Part shown: piece after piece, positions 47,716 to 56,649 of the stretch
How the letters are laid out: every line of letters begins with the position of its first letter
Numbering within the stretch: the stretch's first letter is position 1
Assembly: GCF_019083805.1 (NCBI RefSeq)
Contig: NZ_JAHRDV010000001.1
Location: 62,001-126,000 of the forward strand
Length of the DNA: 64,000 nt
Source of the DNA: Acetobacter estunensis
GTDB taxonomy: Bacteria > Pseudomonadota > Alphaproteobacteria > Acetobacterales > Acetobacteraceae
Reading direction: 5' to 3'
The notes under the pieces: generated by a model
Told to the model about the DNA's origin: nothing
Databases searched by the model: none
What the model saw: only the letters and a program-made list of their open reading frames with translations
Made by a program: the position numbers and the translations under genes

Positions 47716-48204
47716 ATGTCAACCGAAACCCAATCCTCCCCCGCCATGCGGAACGGCCTCGACCGACTGCGTCAGGCACTTCTTTTCGAGTGCCTCGCGC
47801 TGGCTCTCGTCATCCCTTCCGGCAGCGTGCTGTTTGGCGTGCCTACCTCCCACATGGGAGCGATTGGCGTCGGAAGTGCCATCACCGCGACTATCTGGAA
47901 TTATGTCTACAACGTGCTGTTCGATCGGTTCATGGGACGCCTGACCGGCTCTACCCACAAGACCATCGCCGTGCGCGTGCTCCACACAGTGCTGTTCGAG
48001 GCCGGACTTCAGGTCGTGCTTCTGCCCGCCATTGCGCTGTATCTCGGTGTCTCGCTCATGCAGGCTTTTTCCATGAGCATGAGCATCGCGCTGTTCTATC
48101 TGGTGTATGCGTTTTTCTTCAACATGGCGTACGACACGCTGTTTCCGGTCGGGGCAAACACGTCAAAGCGCACCCTCAAAACAGCCTCTCATCAGGAAGC
48201 CTGA
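47716..48204 (+). CDS. PACE family multidrug efflux protein (BTP domains)
   Basis: The 162-residue inner-membrane protein has four helices arranged as two bacterial transmembrane pair domains: RLRQALLFECLALALVIPSG then SAITATIWNYVYNVLFDRFMGR, and RVLHTVLFEAGLQVVLLPAIALYLGVS then MSMSIALFYLVYAFFFNMAYDTLFP. The Glu in helix 1 and the WN..YN..FD element are PACE (AceI) hallmarks; such proteins export biocides such as chlorhexidine or short diamines in exchange for protons. AGGGAG lies before the ATG. A divergent LysR gene is the usual regulator of aceI-like genes. Confidence 0.9.
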   Translation: MSTETQSSPAMRNGLDRLRQALLFECLALALVIPSGSVLFGVPTSHMGAIGVGSAITATIWNYVYNVLFDRFMGRLTGSTHKTIAVRVLHTVLFEAGLQVVLLPAIALYLGVSLMQAFSMSMSIALFYLVYAFFFNMAYDTLFPVGANTSKRTLKTASHQEA

Positions 48205-48304
48205 ATCACCTGCGGCTTTTACTGTTTTTCCCGATGTGCGATGTGTGGAGCCGAAACATTGTCCGACCACCCCGATCGGGCGCAATTGCAGTGAGCCCCA
48301 CCCG

Positions 48305-48973
48305 ATGAACACGCGCCTTCCGGCTCTTCTTGTCCTCCTTGCCGCTACCGGTTGTTCCTACACGATCGATCCGCTCAAGAACTACTGCGCGGAGCCGGAC
48401 ATCGCCGCCGCTATCGTGAAGACGGCCAATGCGCCCTCACCACTGCCAGACATCACCAATCCGCCCGCCTCAAGCGCTGCCACGACATTCACGAACGGGA
48501 TCATACGGGACTCGCTGTTCGGCTCGCATTATCAGGTTCTCGCCTGTCAGGGCACACTGACCCGTGCCGATGGCACGCAGGAAAAAGGCATCGCCGTTGC
48601 CAGCCGCAAGGACGGCAATACGGGCTGGCGCGATCTGTGGCTTGACCCTGCCTCACCCGACTACATGCGCGCATGGCTGTCGGATGAACGCATGAGCGCC
48701 TTCAAAGAGCGACAGATCAGCGAAAAGATTGCCCGCACACCGACGCAGTGCAAACCCTACGCCGAAGACCTCTTTCACCAGACGCACACCACGGGACTGG
48801 AAGACGGCGCGCTGCGTTCCACCCTCTATAGCTGCCTCTCGGCACATCACTTCAAGCCCATGCTCACCCCGTCAGGTGTGGCGCGCGGCCAAGGTGCCCA
48901 GCCACTTCCCACTTTCTACATTCCCTATTACCTCAATCCCGAGATCGAACTGAGCGGCCTGCAATATTACTGA
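48305..48973 (+). CDS. lipoprotein of unknown function
   Basis: The 222-residue product has a lipoprotein leader with lipobox ATGC (Cys at 17) and six or so further cysteines (NYCAEPD, LACQGT, TQCKPY, YSCLSAH), which suggests disulfides in the periplasm. The start GCSYTIDPLKNYCA resembles the start GCSFYNKAEKRMCA of the lipoprotein at 30571, perhaps a distant relation. No family is recognised. It is 100 bp downstream of the PACE gene on the same strand. Confidence 0.6.
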   Translation: MNTRLPALLVLLAATGCSYTIDPLKNYCAEPDIAAAIVKTANAPSPLPDITNPPASSAATTFTNGIIRDSLFGSHYQVLACQGTLTRADGTQEKGIAVASRKDGNTGWRDLWLDPASPDYMRAWLSDERMSAFKERQISEKIARTPTQCKPYAEDLFHQTHTTGLEDGALRSTLYSCLSAHHFKPMLTPSGVARGQGAQPLPTFYIPYYLNPEIELSGLQYY

Positions 48974-49112
48974 TCGCTCTCATCTGAACTTCATGAAATT
49001 ACGACGGCACGCATCCATCTGACATGAACGACGGATGCTTGCATCCCGTCGCCGTTCGGTCTCTGCTGCGGGCCTTCTCCTTCGTCCCTCCTTGCAGAAA
49101 CGGAGACAGGCC

Positions 49113-50132
49113 ATGCGCGCCGTCGGCTATCAGAAGTCGCTTCCCATCACGGACGAGAATGCGCTCGTCGATATCGATCTTCCCACGCCTCAGGCTACGG
49201 GGCGCGATCTGCTGGTCGAGATCAAAGCCGTGTCGGTCAATCCGATTGACACCAAGGTCCGCAAGCGGGCCGAACCTCCTCCGGGTGAATGGAAAATACT
49301 GGGCTGGGACGCCGCCGGCATCGTGCGACAGACCGGTCCCGGCGTGACACGGTTTCGCCCCGGTGACGAGGTCTGGTATTCCGGAGCCGTAACCCGTCCC
49401 GGCACCAACAGTCAGTTTCATCTGGTCGATGAACGCATCGTCGGCCACAAGCCGAAATCGCTGAACTGGGCACAAGCCGCCGCCATGCCGCTGACAACCA
49501 TCACCGCATGGGAGATGTTGTTCGACCGGCTCGACATCAGCCGCCCCATTCCGGGCGTAGCCTCTGCCCTGCTCATCATCGGAGCAGGCGGAGGTGTCGG
49601 TTCGATGGCGGTCCAGCTTGCCAAACGACCCGGAAACGTCCTCGTCATCGGCACGGCATCACGTCCCGAAACGACGGAGTGGGCGCGCGCTCTTGGCGCG
49701 AATCATGTCATCGATCACGCAAGCCCGCTCGCCCCTCAGATTGAAGCTTTGGGACTTGGCGCTCCGGGCTTCGTATTTTCCACCACACGCACCGACCAGC
49801 ATTTCCCCGATGTCGTGAAGCTGATCGCACCGCAAGGTCGTTTCGGGCTTATCGACGATCCGCCATCGCTCGATGTCATGACTTTCAAGGCCAAGAGCGT
49901 GTCCACCCATTGGGAGTTGATGTTCACCCGCACCACCTTCGGGACGAGCGACATGATCCGTCAGGCAGAGATATTGGAAGAGGCGTCAAATCTCGTGGAT
50001 GCGGGCGTACTGCGCACCACCCTGACCGACGTGCTCGGCCCGATCAACGCCGCTAACCTGCGGCGTGCCCATGCCCTGCTGGAAAGCGGCACGGTCAAGG
50101 GCAAAATCGCTCTTGAAGGCTTCGGAATCTGA
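49113..50132 (+). CDS. zinc-type alcohol dehydrogenase-like NAD(P)H oxidoreductase
   Basis: The 339-residue product is a medium-chain dehydrogenase/reductase: GroES-like N-terminal domain with VSVNPIDTKVRKRA, GWDAAGIVRQTGPGVTRFRPGDEVWY and the Rossmann motif IIGAGGGVGSMAVQLAK at about 152-168. It lacks the catalytic zinc Cys/His set of true alcohol dehydrogenases, so it belongs to the Zn_ADH1/quinone-reductase-like group. Substrate unknown. GGAGACAGG precedes the ATG at 49113. It stands alone and is convergent with pqiC. Confidence 0.85.
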   Translation: MRAVGYQKSLPITDENALVDIDLPTPQATGRDLLVEIKAVSVNPIDTKVRKRAEPPPGEWKILGWDAAGIVRQTGPGVTRFRPGDEVWYSGAVTRPGTNSQFHLVDERIVGHKPKSLNWAQAAAMPLTTITAWEMLFDRLDISRPIPGVASALLIIGAGGGVGSMAVQLAKRPGNVLVIGTASRPETTEWARALGANHVIDHASPLAPQIEALGLGAPGFVFSTTRTDQHFPDVVKLIAPQGRFGLIDDPPSLDVMTFKAKSVSTHWELMFTRTTFGTSDMIRQAEILEEASNLVDAGVLRTTLTDVLGPINAANLRRAHALLESGTVKGKIALEGFGI

Positions 50133-50168
50133 AACGGTAGGCCGGGATTGAAGCTCGGCCTTCAGGAT

Positions 50169-50837
50169 TTAGGGCGTGGAAGACGACGGCTCAGGCGGCA
50201 AAGAACGCAACGCCGCGGCAATCTGATCGGACGCCTGCCCGAGCAATGTGCTCAGCGCCCCCACCAGCGCTTCCGTCCCCGTCGCCGCTGGAGCCGTCAG
50301 ATGCAGCGACTGCGCGACCCGCGCCGTATCGCTGTCGGCGCGATGCACCACCACCTGCATATCCAGCACGGCTGGGCCACCAGCACCCTCACGCGAGAAA
50401 CGGGTCACGACCAGTTCGACAAAAGCCTGGGGATCGCTGGCCGTCGCATCGTCCTGCACAAAGAATGTCGTGCCCGGCAGGCGCTGGCGCAGATCCGCCA
50501 CCACTACATGCGGAATCTGGGCGGAAAGTGGCGCGCTCCATGCGTCCGTTGTCGCAACATCGAGCTTGTAACCGCTGTCATCCAGCACGATCCGATCGCG
50601 ATCCAGCGTCTCGGGAATGGTCGGCTTGCGGACTTCCACCAAAGTCGGAACGGTCGTCGAAGTAAGACCATATCCCGTTGCGCCGCCAGCACGCGCAACT
50701 GATGGCTGCAACGAATACAGGCTTGGCGTTGAAGAACTGCACGCCGCCAGTGTCACACCTGTCACGCCCAGCAGGAGGGTTCCGAGAACGGCACGGCGCA
50801 CGCGAACGGCAGAGGAAATCGGAAGAAAGTGAGCCAT
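50169..50837 (-). CDS. pqiC: PqiC-like outer-membrane lipoprotein of the Pqi MCE system
   Basis: PqiC is a lipoprotein of the outer membrane that receives the tip of PqiB. The 222-residue product has a leader with lipobox LAAC (Cys near 33), then SLYSLQP, a start typical of ABC-type transport auxiliary lipoproteins, and the segment IPETLDRDRIVLDDSGYKLDV. The C-terminus is Ser/Thr/Pro-rich. It is the last gene of the pqiABC operon, three bases after pqiB. Confidence 0.88.
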   Translation of the reverse strand: MAHFLPISSAVRVRRAVLGTLLLGVTGVTLAACSSSTPSLYSLQPSVARAGGATGYGLTSTTVPTLVEVRKPTIPETLDRDRIVLDDSGYKLDVATTDAWSAPLSAQIPHVVVADLRQRLPGTTFFVQDDATASDPQAFVELVVTRFSREGAGGPAVLDMQVVVHRADSDTARVAQSLHLTAPAATGTEALVGALSTLLGQASDQIAAALRSLPPEPSSSTP

Positions 50838-50840
50838 GGC

Positions 50841-52541
50841 TTAGCGTCCCGTAACGATCGACGAGGGATGATTGGTCAGGAAATCGGTCATGAAACGCAG
50901 CGAACGCGCCGTCTCTCCCAGTTGCACGACCATGGCTTGCAGGCTTCTGTGGAAGTCCGTGTCACCGCCATAGCTTCCCAGCAGCTTATTGGCGTTCTTC
51001 AGCGTCTGGTCGAGCTGATCGCTCATTTCCGGCAGACGCTTCATGAGTGGCTGCATGCCCTTGTCGGCGTTGTCGGCCAGACGATGCAGACTGCGCAGCG
51101 AATCACGCAACTGGACAAGAGCCTCCTTCACTTCCGAGCTGTTCACGCGCTGATCCGCGTGAGCGAGAAGGTTGTTGGCGTTGTCACCAATCTGCTCGAA
51201 CGGCATGGCCGCCAGCTTATCGGACACGGTGGAGAGCGACTGCATGATGCCACTCATGCCACCCGCCTGACTCGGGATGACCAGCGCATCGCCTTCCATC
51301 CATGTCTTGGCAGGGGTCGCTTTCTTCACGAAGTCGAAGGAAATGTTGGTCTCGCCCGTCAGCATACTCAGGCTGCTGGCGGAAGCGCGCATTCCGTTGT
51401 CCACAAGCGCCTGCATGGTCTGCAACATGCCATCGTGACGGATCTGGGAGGGCGGCAGAATGCGCTCGGGCTGCACATCCATGGCAACGCGAACCCGTGC
51501 ATGACCGGTTTTCTGATCAAGCTGCAATTTCACATCCGTCACCGAGCCGATCTGGATGCCAAACATGGTGACAGAACTTCCCGAGGTCAGACCGGCAACA
51601 GAAGACGAAAGATAGGTCACGACGGGCAGACGCTCATGATATCCGGCGTCATCCGCCGTATCCTTGTCATCGTAGAGCTGGAAAATCGTATTGGCGGGCG
51701 CTTCTTCTGCCTCTTCGACAGAGTTGGCGGAGCGATTGAGGGAGAACGCCACACCACCCGAGAACAGCGCCTGAATGGACTGCATCTGCACCTTCAGGCC
51801 GCCCGCTCCGAACCCGACTTTCACACCGGAGACATTCCAAAAGCGCGTGTTGGTGCGCAGATAATGATCGTATGGCTCGCGCACAAAGAACTGGATCAGC
51901 ACGGGCCCCACGCCGCCGGGCGGCAGCGTATAACCAAGCACTTCTCCCACATCCACGTCACGGAAGAACACGGGCGCGCCCGGTCCGATGGAACCGATGG
52001 CCGGTGCCACGAGAGTATAGGTCCGGCCCGGCTGATCGGACTGGATGCCGGGGGGCGATTCAAGTCCCGTGAACACCGTAGTGCGCTGTCCACCCGGCGG
52101 CCCGGGATCGAAGGCGATATACGCACCTGAGAGCAGCGTCTCCAAACCTGTCACGCTCGCGCCATTGATGCGCGGACGCACCACCCAGAAGCGTGACTTG
52201 TCCGTCAGCAATCCGGACGCGCTGGCGGTCATCTGCACCCGCACATCAACGTGGTGCTTGTCCTTGGACAGCGTGATGGAGTCGACGGTGCCCAGTGTCA
52301 CAGCCTTGTTCTTCACCTGTGTCTGACCGCTGGTCAGACCATCGGCGGTGTCGAAACTGATGAGAATCTCGGGGCCACGATCATACAGGCTGCGCCACAA
52401 CAAAAAGACGGCAATCAGCACCGAGAGGATCGGGATGATCCAGATGATGGAGAAGCGGGTCTTGTTGACAGTCGCCACCGGCAGCGCGTCGTCATCGTCG
52501 TCCTGACCACGCGGGGGAGAAGAATTCTGATCCGAAGTCAC
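50841..52541 (-). CDS. pqiB: PqiB, MCE-domain trans-envelope lipid transport protein
   Basis: PqiB forms a long hexameric tube of stacked MCE rings from the inner to the outer membrane. The 566-residue product has an N-terminal membrane helix (FSIIWIIPILSVLIAVFLLW, about 28-47), then three MCE repeats, recognised by FDTADGLTSGQTQVKNKAV, APVFFRDVDVGEVLGY and SSVTMFGIQIGSVTDVKLQ, and a C-terminal coiled-coil region (about 420-540). The preferred start is GTG at 52541, which overlaps the pqiA stop as GTGA; an ATG at 52598 would overlap pqiA further. Confidence 0.93.
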   Translation of the reverse strand: MTSDQNSSPPRGQDDDDDALPVATVNKTRFSIIWIIPILSVLIAVFLLWRSLYDRGPEILISFDTADGLTSGQTQVKNKAVTLGTVDSITLSKDKHHVDVRVQMTASASGLLTDKSRFWVVRPRINGASVTGLETLLSGAYIAFDPGPPGGQRTTVFTGLESPPGIQSDQPGRTYTLVAPAIGSIGPGAPVFFRDVDVGEVLGYTLPPGGVGPVLIQFFVREPYDHYLRTNTRFWNVSGVKVGFGAGGLKVQMQSIQALFSGGVAFSLNRSANSVEEAEEAPANTIFQLYDDKDTADDAGYHERLPVVTYLSSSVAGLTSGSSVTMFGIQIGSVTDVKLQLDQKTGHARVRVAMDVQPERILPPSQIRHDGMLQTMQALVDNGMRASASSLSMLTGETNISFDFVKKATPAKTWMEGDALVIPSQAGGMSGIMQSLSTVSDKLAAMPFEQIGDNANNLLAHADQRVNSSEVKEALVQLRDSLRSLHRLADNADKGMQPLMKRLPEMSDQLDQTLKNANKLLGSYGGDTDFHRSLQAMVVQLGETARSLRFMTDFLTNHPSSIVTGR

Positions 52542-54025
52542 GCTTGCACCGGCTCCATGTCGCCCCGTTCGAGGGCCTCGTCCTCGTGCGCAAGGCACGA
52601 CTGACCCATTGTGTTGTCACTGCGCGGAGGGGCATCCGCCCGCAGTTTCCCATTACGCCCCGCCGCATCCCACATCAGACGGGGATCGAAGCAATGGGCA
52701 GCGAAAATGGTCAGCACCACAACCGCAGCAAACGACACCACGCCCGCATTGGCACGAATATTGGCAAGGGAACTGAACCGCACGACGGCCACGAGAATGG
52801 AAATCATGAACACGTCGATCATGGACCAACGACCGATAATATCGATCATCCGGAAAAGCTTGGAACGAAAGAGCAGTTTCTTTGCTGAGCGGCGTTTCGT
52901 TGTCCAGATCATGTAAGTCAGCCCCACGATCTTGGCGACCGGCACCGTCACACTTGCGAACAGAACCAGCAGGGACAGCGGGATCATCCCATCTTCCCAC
53001 AACTCGATTGCGCCTTCGATAATGGTGTGGCCCGTTCCGTTTCCCACCTTGATGACGGTCATGACCGGAAAGAGATTGGCGGGAAAATAGAAAATAAAGG
53101 CTGAAAGAAGAAGGGCGACGGTCCGCGAGATACTGTTCACCTTGCGACGTCGCAGATCGTGGCCGCAACGTGGACACACCCCGACCGAATCCGTCTGGGG
53201 AACCGGCTGCGGGAAAACGCCGACAAGACCGCAGGAATGACACGACAACATGTTTTCATGGGGCGGCAGACCGTCGAGATCATGCACAGAAACCCGATCG
53301 ACCTTCATCCGCCGTCCATCGGGAAGCTGCAATGTCCCCTCAACCCGGCGTCGCTGCCAGATCCACTCCTGATCCAACGTCTGGTCGGTTGCCGCCATGC
53401 TGATCATCAGCGCCGCGATGAGATAGCACGCCGTCCCAACCTCCACATGCGCCAGATCCACGAGCTTCGTGTAAGCCACGAAAATCCCGAGGATGTACAC
53501 CTCCATCATCGACCATGGACGCAGCTTGTCGTACCAGGCCATCAGATTGGGCGCCCAGTCCGGCAGTTCTTCGAAGAACCCGGCGGTGAGGATCAATCCC
53601 ATGATGGCGATGACGATGCCGGGTGCGAGAACGGTCACAATGCCCACAAGCATCCCGACCTCTCCCCATCCCTCGTGCAAAAGCTCCATCGGTCCGGTCA
53701 GCAGATTGACCGTACGCTCCCGACCATAGAGATCGAGCGTCATCAAGGATGAAGCCAGCGTGGCGAGATAGAGAGCGGCCGAGGTGATGCAAAACGCTAG
53801 CGGAGCGGCCAACGGGGCCGTTTTATTACGGCGCTCAAGCACTTGCCCGCACCTTACGCAGCGGGCGGCTGTTCCGGGCTGTACCCTGTCAAGTTCTTGA
53901 AACTCCCCACAACAGGGACACTCGACCAGACCGTCAACGACCGTCACATGCGATGCCTGACGCCTCGGCCTGCGGGCCAGTTGGATGGCGCCACGATACA
54001 GACGCAAAGGAAGAGACGACGGCAT
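52538..54025 (-). CDS. pqiA: PqiA, inner-membrane protein of the Pqi system
   Basis: PqiA is the integral membrane partner of the PqiB tube. The 495-residue product contains two PqiA domains, each introduced by a zinc-ribbon: CPCCGEFQELDRVQPG ... CVRCG (about 37-60) and CHSCGLVGVFPQ ... CPRCG (about 270-298), each followed by four membrane helices with the RPWSMMEVYILGIFVAYTK and GRWSMIDVFMISILVAVV repeats. It is the first gene of pqiABC; the promoter should be in the gap right of 54025, next to the island junction. Confidence 0.93.
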   Translation of the reverse strand: MPSSLPLRLYRGAIQLARRPRRQASHVTVVDGLVECPCCGEFQELDRVQPGTAARCVRCGQVLERRNKTAPLAAPLAFCITSAALYLATLASSLMTLDLYGRERTVNLLTGPMELLHEGWGEVGMLVGIVTVLAPGIVIAIMGLILTAGFFEELPDWAPNLMAWYDKLRPWSMMEVYILGIFVAYTKLVDLAHVEVGTACYLIAALMISMAATDQTLDQEWIWQRRRVEGTLQLPDGRRMKVDRVSVHDLDGLPPHENMLSCHSCGLVGVFPQPVPQTDSVGVCPRCGHDLRRRKVNSISRTVALLLSAFIFYFPANLFPVMTVIKVGNGTGHTIIEGAIELWEDGMIPLSLLVLFASVTVPVAKIVGLTYMIWTTKRRSAKKLLFRSKLFRMIDIIGRWSMIDVFMISILVAVVRFSSLANIRANAGVVSFAAVVVLTIFAAHCFDPRLMWDAAGRNGKLRADAPPRSDNTMGQSCLAHEDEALERGDMEPVQA

Positions 54026-54152
54026 GATGTCATCTTACCGCGAAGCTCACATTCCCGAAAGGCGATGGAGATATTTCAGCCATGCCAAAGAGTGTCGGCT
54101 TGTGTCGACCTTTTGAAGGAGATTTGATTTTACAGGAAAACCGCGAGGTTAA

Positions 54153-54210
54153 TGGTGCCGGTTAGAGGATTCGAACCCCTGGCCCCATCATTACGAAACT
54201 CGTGCTCTAA
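54153..54210 (-). other. 3' fragment of tRNA-Thr(CGT), probable attachment site of an island
   Basis: On the minus strand these 58 bases contain the 3' part of a tRNA-Thr: an anticodon loop TTCGTAA (CGT), the 3' anticodon strand TGATG, the T-arm AGGGG/TTCGAAT/CCTCT, the acceptor strand AACCGGC and CCA. The 5' strand of the anticodon stem reads CGAGT and cannot pair with TGATG, and no acceptor 5' strand GCCGGTT or proper D-arm is present. It is therefore a truncated gene, with identity beginning in the anticodon loop, where tyrosine integrases often cross over. The intact tRNA should be at the far end of the island. Confidence 0.75.
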
Positions 54211-54400
54211 ATACACACTGAAACGCACCGAACCGCATACAGTCGCAATATCAAATGGTTACGGTGGACAGTGAATGTCGCGGTTACGAACCCAGCCGCA
54301 CAGAAACGCCCCGATTGCACTTTCAGATGAGTCCGGATTGAGTCCGGAAAATCCAATGACATGCTCCAAGATAAGCCCGGAGCATGGGAAAATTCAGGGA
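54211..54400. other. gene-free stretch inside the island left end
   Basis: No convincing gene is seen between the tRNA fragment and the repeat cluster. The short inverted element TGCTCCAAGATAAGCCCGGAGCA (about 54363-54385, read in two halves TGCTCC / GGAGCA) may be a small hairpin. Confidence 0.4.
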
Positions 54401-54525
54401 GTTACACTAATGTAGGTGTAACTGTGTAACTTGTGTAACACACATATATATTATATTGATTTTATTGTGTTTTTTGTCACCCACAGCGTTACACCTTGCG
54501 TTTTCGAAGGTGTAACAGGTGTAAC
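54401..54525. repeat. cluster of seven GTGTAAC heptamers upstream of the integrase gene
   Basis: GTGTAAC occurs at 54416-54422, 54424-54430, 54433-54439, 54510-54516 and 54519-54525, and its complement GTTACAC at 54401-54407 and 54488-54494. The copy at 54488 and the one ending at 54516 extend into a perfect 10-bp inverted repeat (GTTACACCTT / AAGGTGTAAC) with a nine-base loop. An AT-rich segment (54442-54475) lies between the two clusters. The pattern is that of integrase arm-type sites or of a repressor operator array. Confidence 0.7.
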
Positions 54526-54537
54526 GACGGCTTGCCG

Positions 54538-55845
54538 ATGAAGCTCACAAAACGGGAAATAGACGCTCTCGCCTGCCCGCCAGGGAAGCGGGACGCCATG
54601 TTCATGGATGAGGAACTTCGAGGCTTCGGGATCCGAGTGACCGAGGCAGGGAGCAAGGTGTTCCTGTTTCAATATCGCTTTGCCGGTCGCGTGCGACGAC
54701 TGGTTCTGGGGCCTTATGGCGACCTGACACCTGCTCAAGCTCGTAGACTGGCCGAGGAGGCTCGTGGACGAGTGCTGGCTGGCGGTGATCCGCTCGGGGA
54801 AAGAAAAGCCCGCGCGCTGGCCGCCCAGGCCGAAATGGTGCGACGTACGGCGGAAGCTGCTGCCGACGCCCTGACGCTGGATGTGCTGATCGATCGGTGG
54901 CAGACCGGCCCTCTGTCTGATCGAAGCCCCTCCTATCGTAAGGAAGCTCCTGCTCGCCTGCGCTCCGGCCTGTCTGTCCTATTGGAGCGTCCAGCCCGCT
55001 CCATCTCTACGACCGAGCTACAGGTGCAACTCGATGATCTGACTTCCCGCCATCCCGTGGCAGCACGACGGCTTCATGCGCTCGGACGCGCCATGTTCGG
55101 CTGGGCTGAAAAGCGCAATCTCGTTCCGACCAACCCCTTCACCTCGGTTACCATGGAGGGTCGCGATACCTCGCGAGATCGCGTGCTGACAGATGTCGAG
55201 CTTCGCGAGCTTTGGACCGCAGCCGGTCGGCTTGCTTATCCGTTCGGCCCCTTCATCCAGTTGCTTACCCTGACGCTACAACGGCGGGACGAGGTGGCCG
55301 GCATGAAATGGGCGGAGTTGGATGCGGAGATGACTCACTGGACGATTCCAGCTGAGAGAGCAAAAAATGGACGCGCGCATATCGTCCACCTTTCCGAGCC
55401 GACCCGACAGATCCTCACCAATCTGCCCAGGCAGCTGGATCCGGAGAGCAACGGCCCCTCGCCTTTCGTCTTCACCAGCAATGGTCGCACGCCCATCTCG
55501 GGGTTTTCCAAGACCAAAACCAAGCTGGAAGAGCTGATGACGGAAGCCGCTCGTTCACTCAGAAAAAATGCTTCGTCCTTGGCCACCACAGACTGGCGGC
55601 TCCATGATCTTCGGCGCACCGGCGTAACAGTCATGGCACGGCTCGGGATCGGGCATCATGTCGCCGATCGGGTGCTAAACCATGTCCAGGGAGCCATCAA
55701 AGGCGTCGCTGCCGTTTATCAGCGTCACGAGTTTCTGACGGAACGGGCAGTGGCGCTGGATACATGGGCTCGGCACGTGCTGAATGTGGCGGAAAAACAT
55801 GGGAATGAGCCTTCGGATGGCAAAGTCGTTCCGCTGCGGCGCTGA
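54538..55845 (+). CDS. tyrosine-type site-specific integrase of the island
   Basis: The 435-residue product has the phage P4-like integrase architecture: an N-terminal DUF4102-type DNA-binding domain (KLTKREIDALACPPGKRD, GFGIRVTEAGSKVFLFQYRF), a core-binding domain (about 110-200) and the catalytic domain with Arg in LTLQRRDEVAGMKW, HDLRRTGVTVMARLG, LNHVQ and Tyr in AVYQRHEF. All catalytic residues are present, so it should be active. The ATG at 54538 matches the family start; a TTG at 54496 would add 14 residues inside the heptamer cluster. It lies next to the tRNA-Thr fragment, as expected for an island integrase. Confidence 0.93.
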   Translation: MKLTKREIDALACPPGKRDAMFMDEELRGFGIRVTEAGSKVFLFQYRFAGRVRRLVLGPYGDLTPAQARRLAEEARGRVLAGGDPLGERKARALAAQAEMVRRTAEAAADALTLDVLIDRWQTGPLSDRSPSYRKEAPARLRSGLSVLLERPARSISTTELQVQLDDLTSRHPVAARRLHALGRAMFGWAEKRNLVPTNPFTSVTMEGRDTSRDRVLTDVELRELWTAAGRLAYPFGPFIQLLTLTLQRRDEVAGMKWAELDAEMTHWTIPAERAKNGRAHIVHLSEPTRQILTNLPRQLDPESNGPSPFVFTSNGRTPISGFSKTKTKLEELMTEAARSLRKNASSLATTDWRLHDLRRTGVTVMARLGIGHHVADRVLNHVQGAIKGVAAVYQRHEFLTERAVALDTWARHVLNVAEKHGNEPSDGKVVPLRR

Positions 55846-56018
55846 TTCGATTGATTACAAAAACTTAATCTAAAGCGGCAATGCGGCACCATGCGGCTTG
55901 ATTCGTCGCCATGCGTTTCGGTGCATTTCTAACCAGAAACGCCCCGTTTCGCCCTCTCTTGTCATCATTCTGCGCCCATCGAATATCGCTTTCACCACCA
56001 CACAAGGGAGCGATTTCG

Positions 56019-56219
56019 GTGAAGAACCCAAGCCTGCTTTCGGTCGATGAAACGGCGCGTCTTGCACGGGTTCATCCCCGCACAATGCGTCGTTACCTGG
56101 CGGACAATATCGGACCGGACATGACGCGCATTGGGGGCCGCGTGTTCATCCGCGAAGATCACTTCCGTGCTTGGCTTCGCCGTAGCGTCGTTCCGCAGAC
56201 CGGAACCATCCACGCATGA
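56019..56219 (+). CDS. small helix-turn-helix protein, excisionase/AlpA-like
   Basis: The 66-residue product has a MerR/excisionase-type HTH: LLSVDETARLARVHPRTMRRYL then GGRVFIREDHFRAWL, the form of AlpA- or Xis-like DNA-binding proteins. The start is GTG at 56019 with GGGAG eight bases upstream. Such proteins next to an integrase usually help excision or regulate the integrase. Its stop overlaps the next ATG (ATGA), so the following gene is coupled. Confidence 0.78.
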   Translation: MKNPSLLSVDETARLARVHPRTMRRYLADNIGPDMTRIGGRVFIREDHFRAWLRRSVVPQTGTIHA

Positions 56220-56575
56220 ACAGTCCATTTTCCTACTTGCGGAAGCGTAAGGCGACTGCGGCCCGAAAGCATCAAGCTGCTGCCGACAATAAAGGCTTCA
56301 GCAGTCGCTTCCTGCACCTGAACGAAAGACAGCCGTCCGCCGGTGCGCGGCTTGTCGCTGCCCATGAAGCCGCAAGACCGATCCGGGATCAGGCACGAGA
56401 AGCGCCAGCAATATCTACGGTCGTGACGAAAAATGATCATTCGCCAGGCCACCGGCTTGTCGCTGCTCATGTGCGCCAAGCTGAGGCAAAGGAATGCTCT
56501 GGACGCTCCCAGTTAGCCGCTGCCTCACCTGGCGAACGAATGCTCGCCTTGGCCAAGCGCCGCCACGGATCCTGA
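56216..56575 (+). CDS. basic island protein of unknown function
   Basis: The 119-residue product is rich in Ala, Arg and Lys with two similar elements, ARLVAAHEAARP and HRLVAAHVRQAE, about 36 residues apart. No family is recognised. The ATGA overlap with the HTH gene and the shared direction suggest a common operon with the genes before and after. DNA binding is possible from its charge but unproven. Confidence 0.6.
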   Translation: MNSPFSYLRKRKATAARKHQAAADNKGFSSRFLHLNERQPSAGARLVAAHEAARPIRDQAREAPAISTVVTKNDHSPGHRLVAAHVRQAEAKECSGRSQLAAASPGERMLALAKRRHGS

Positions 56576-56649
56576 AATTCAGCACTTCGCCACTCTCACC
56601 GATGGGGTTTGTCCCTGCGCGGCAAAAACCCTCCTCATGGAGCCTCAAT

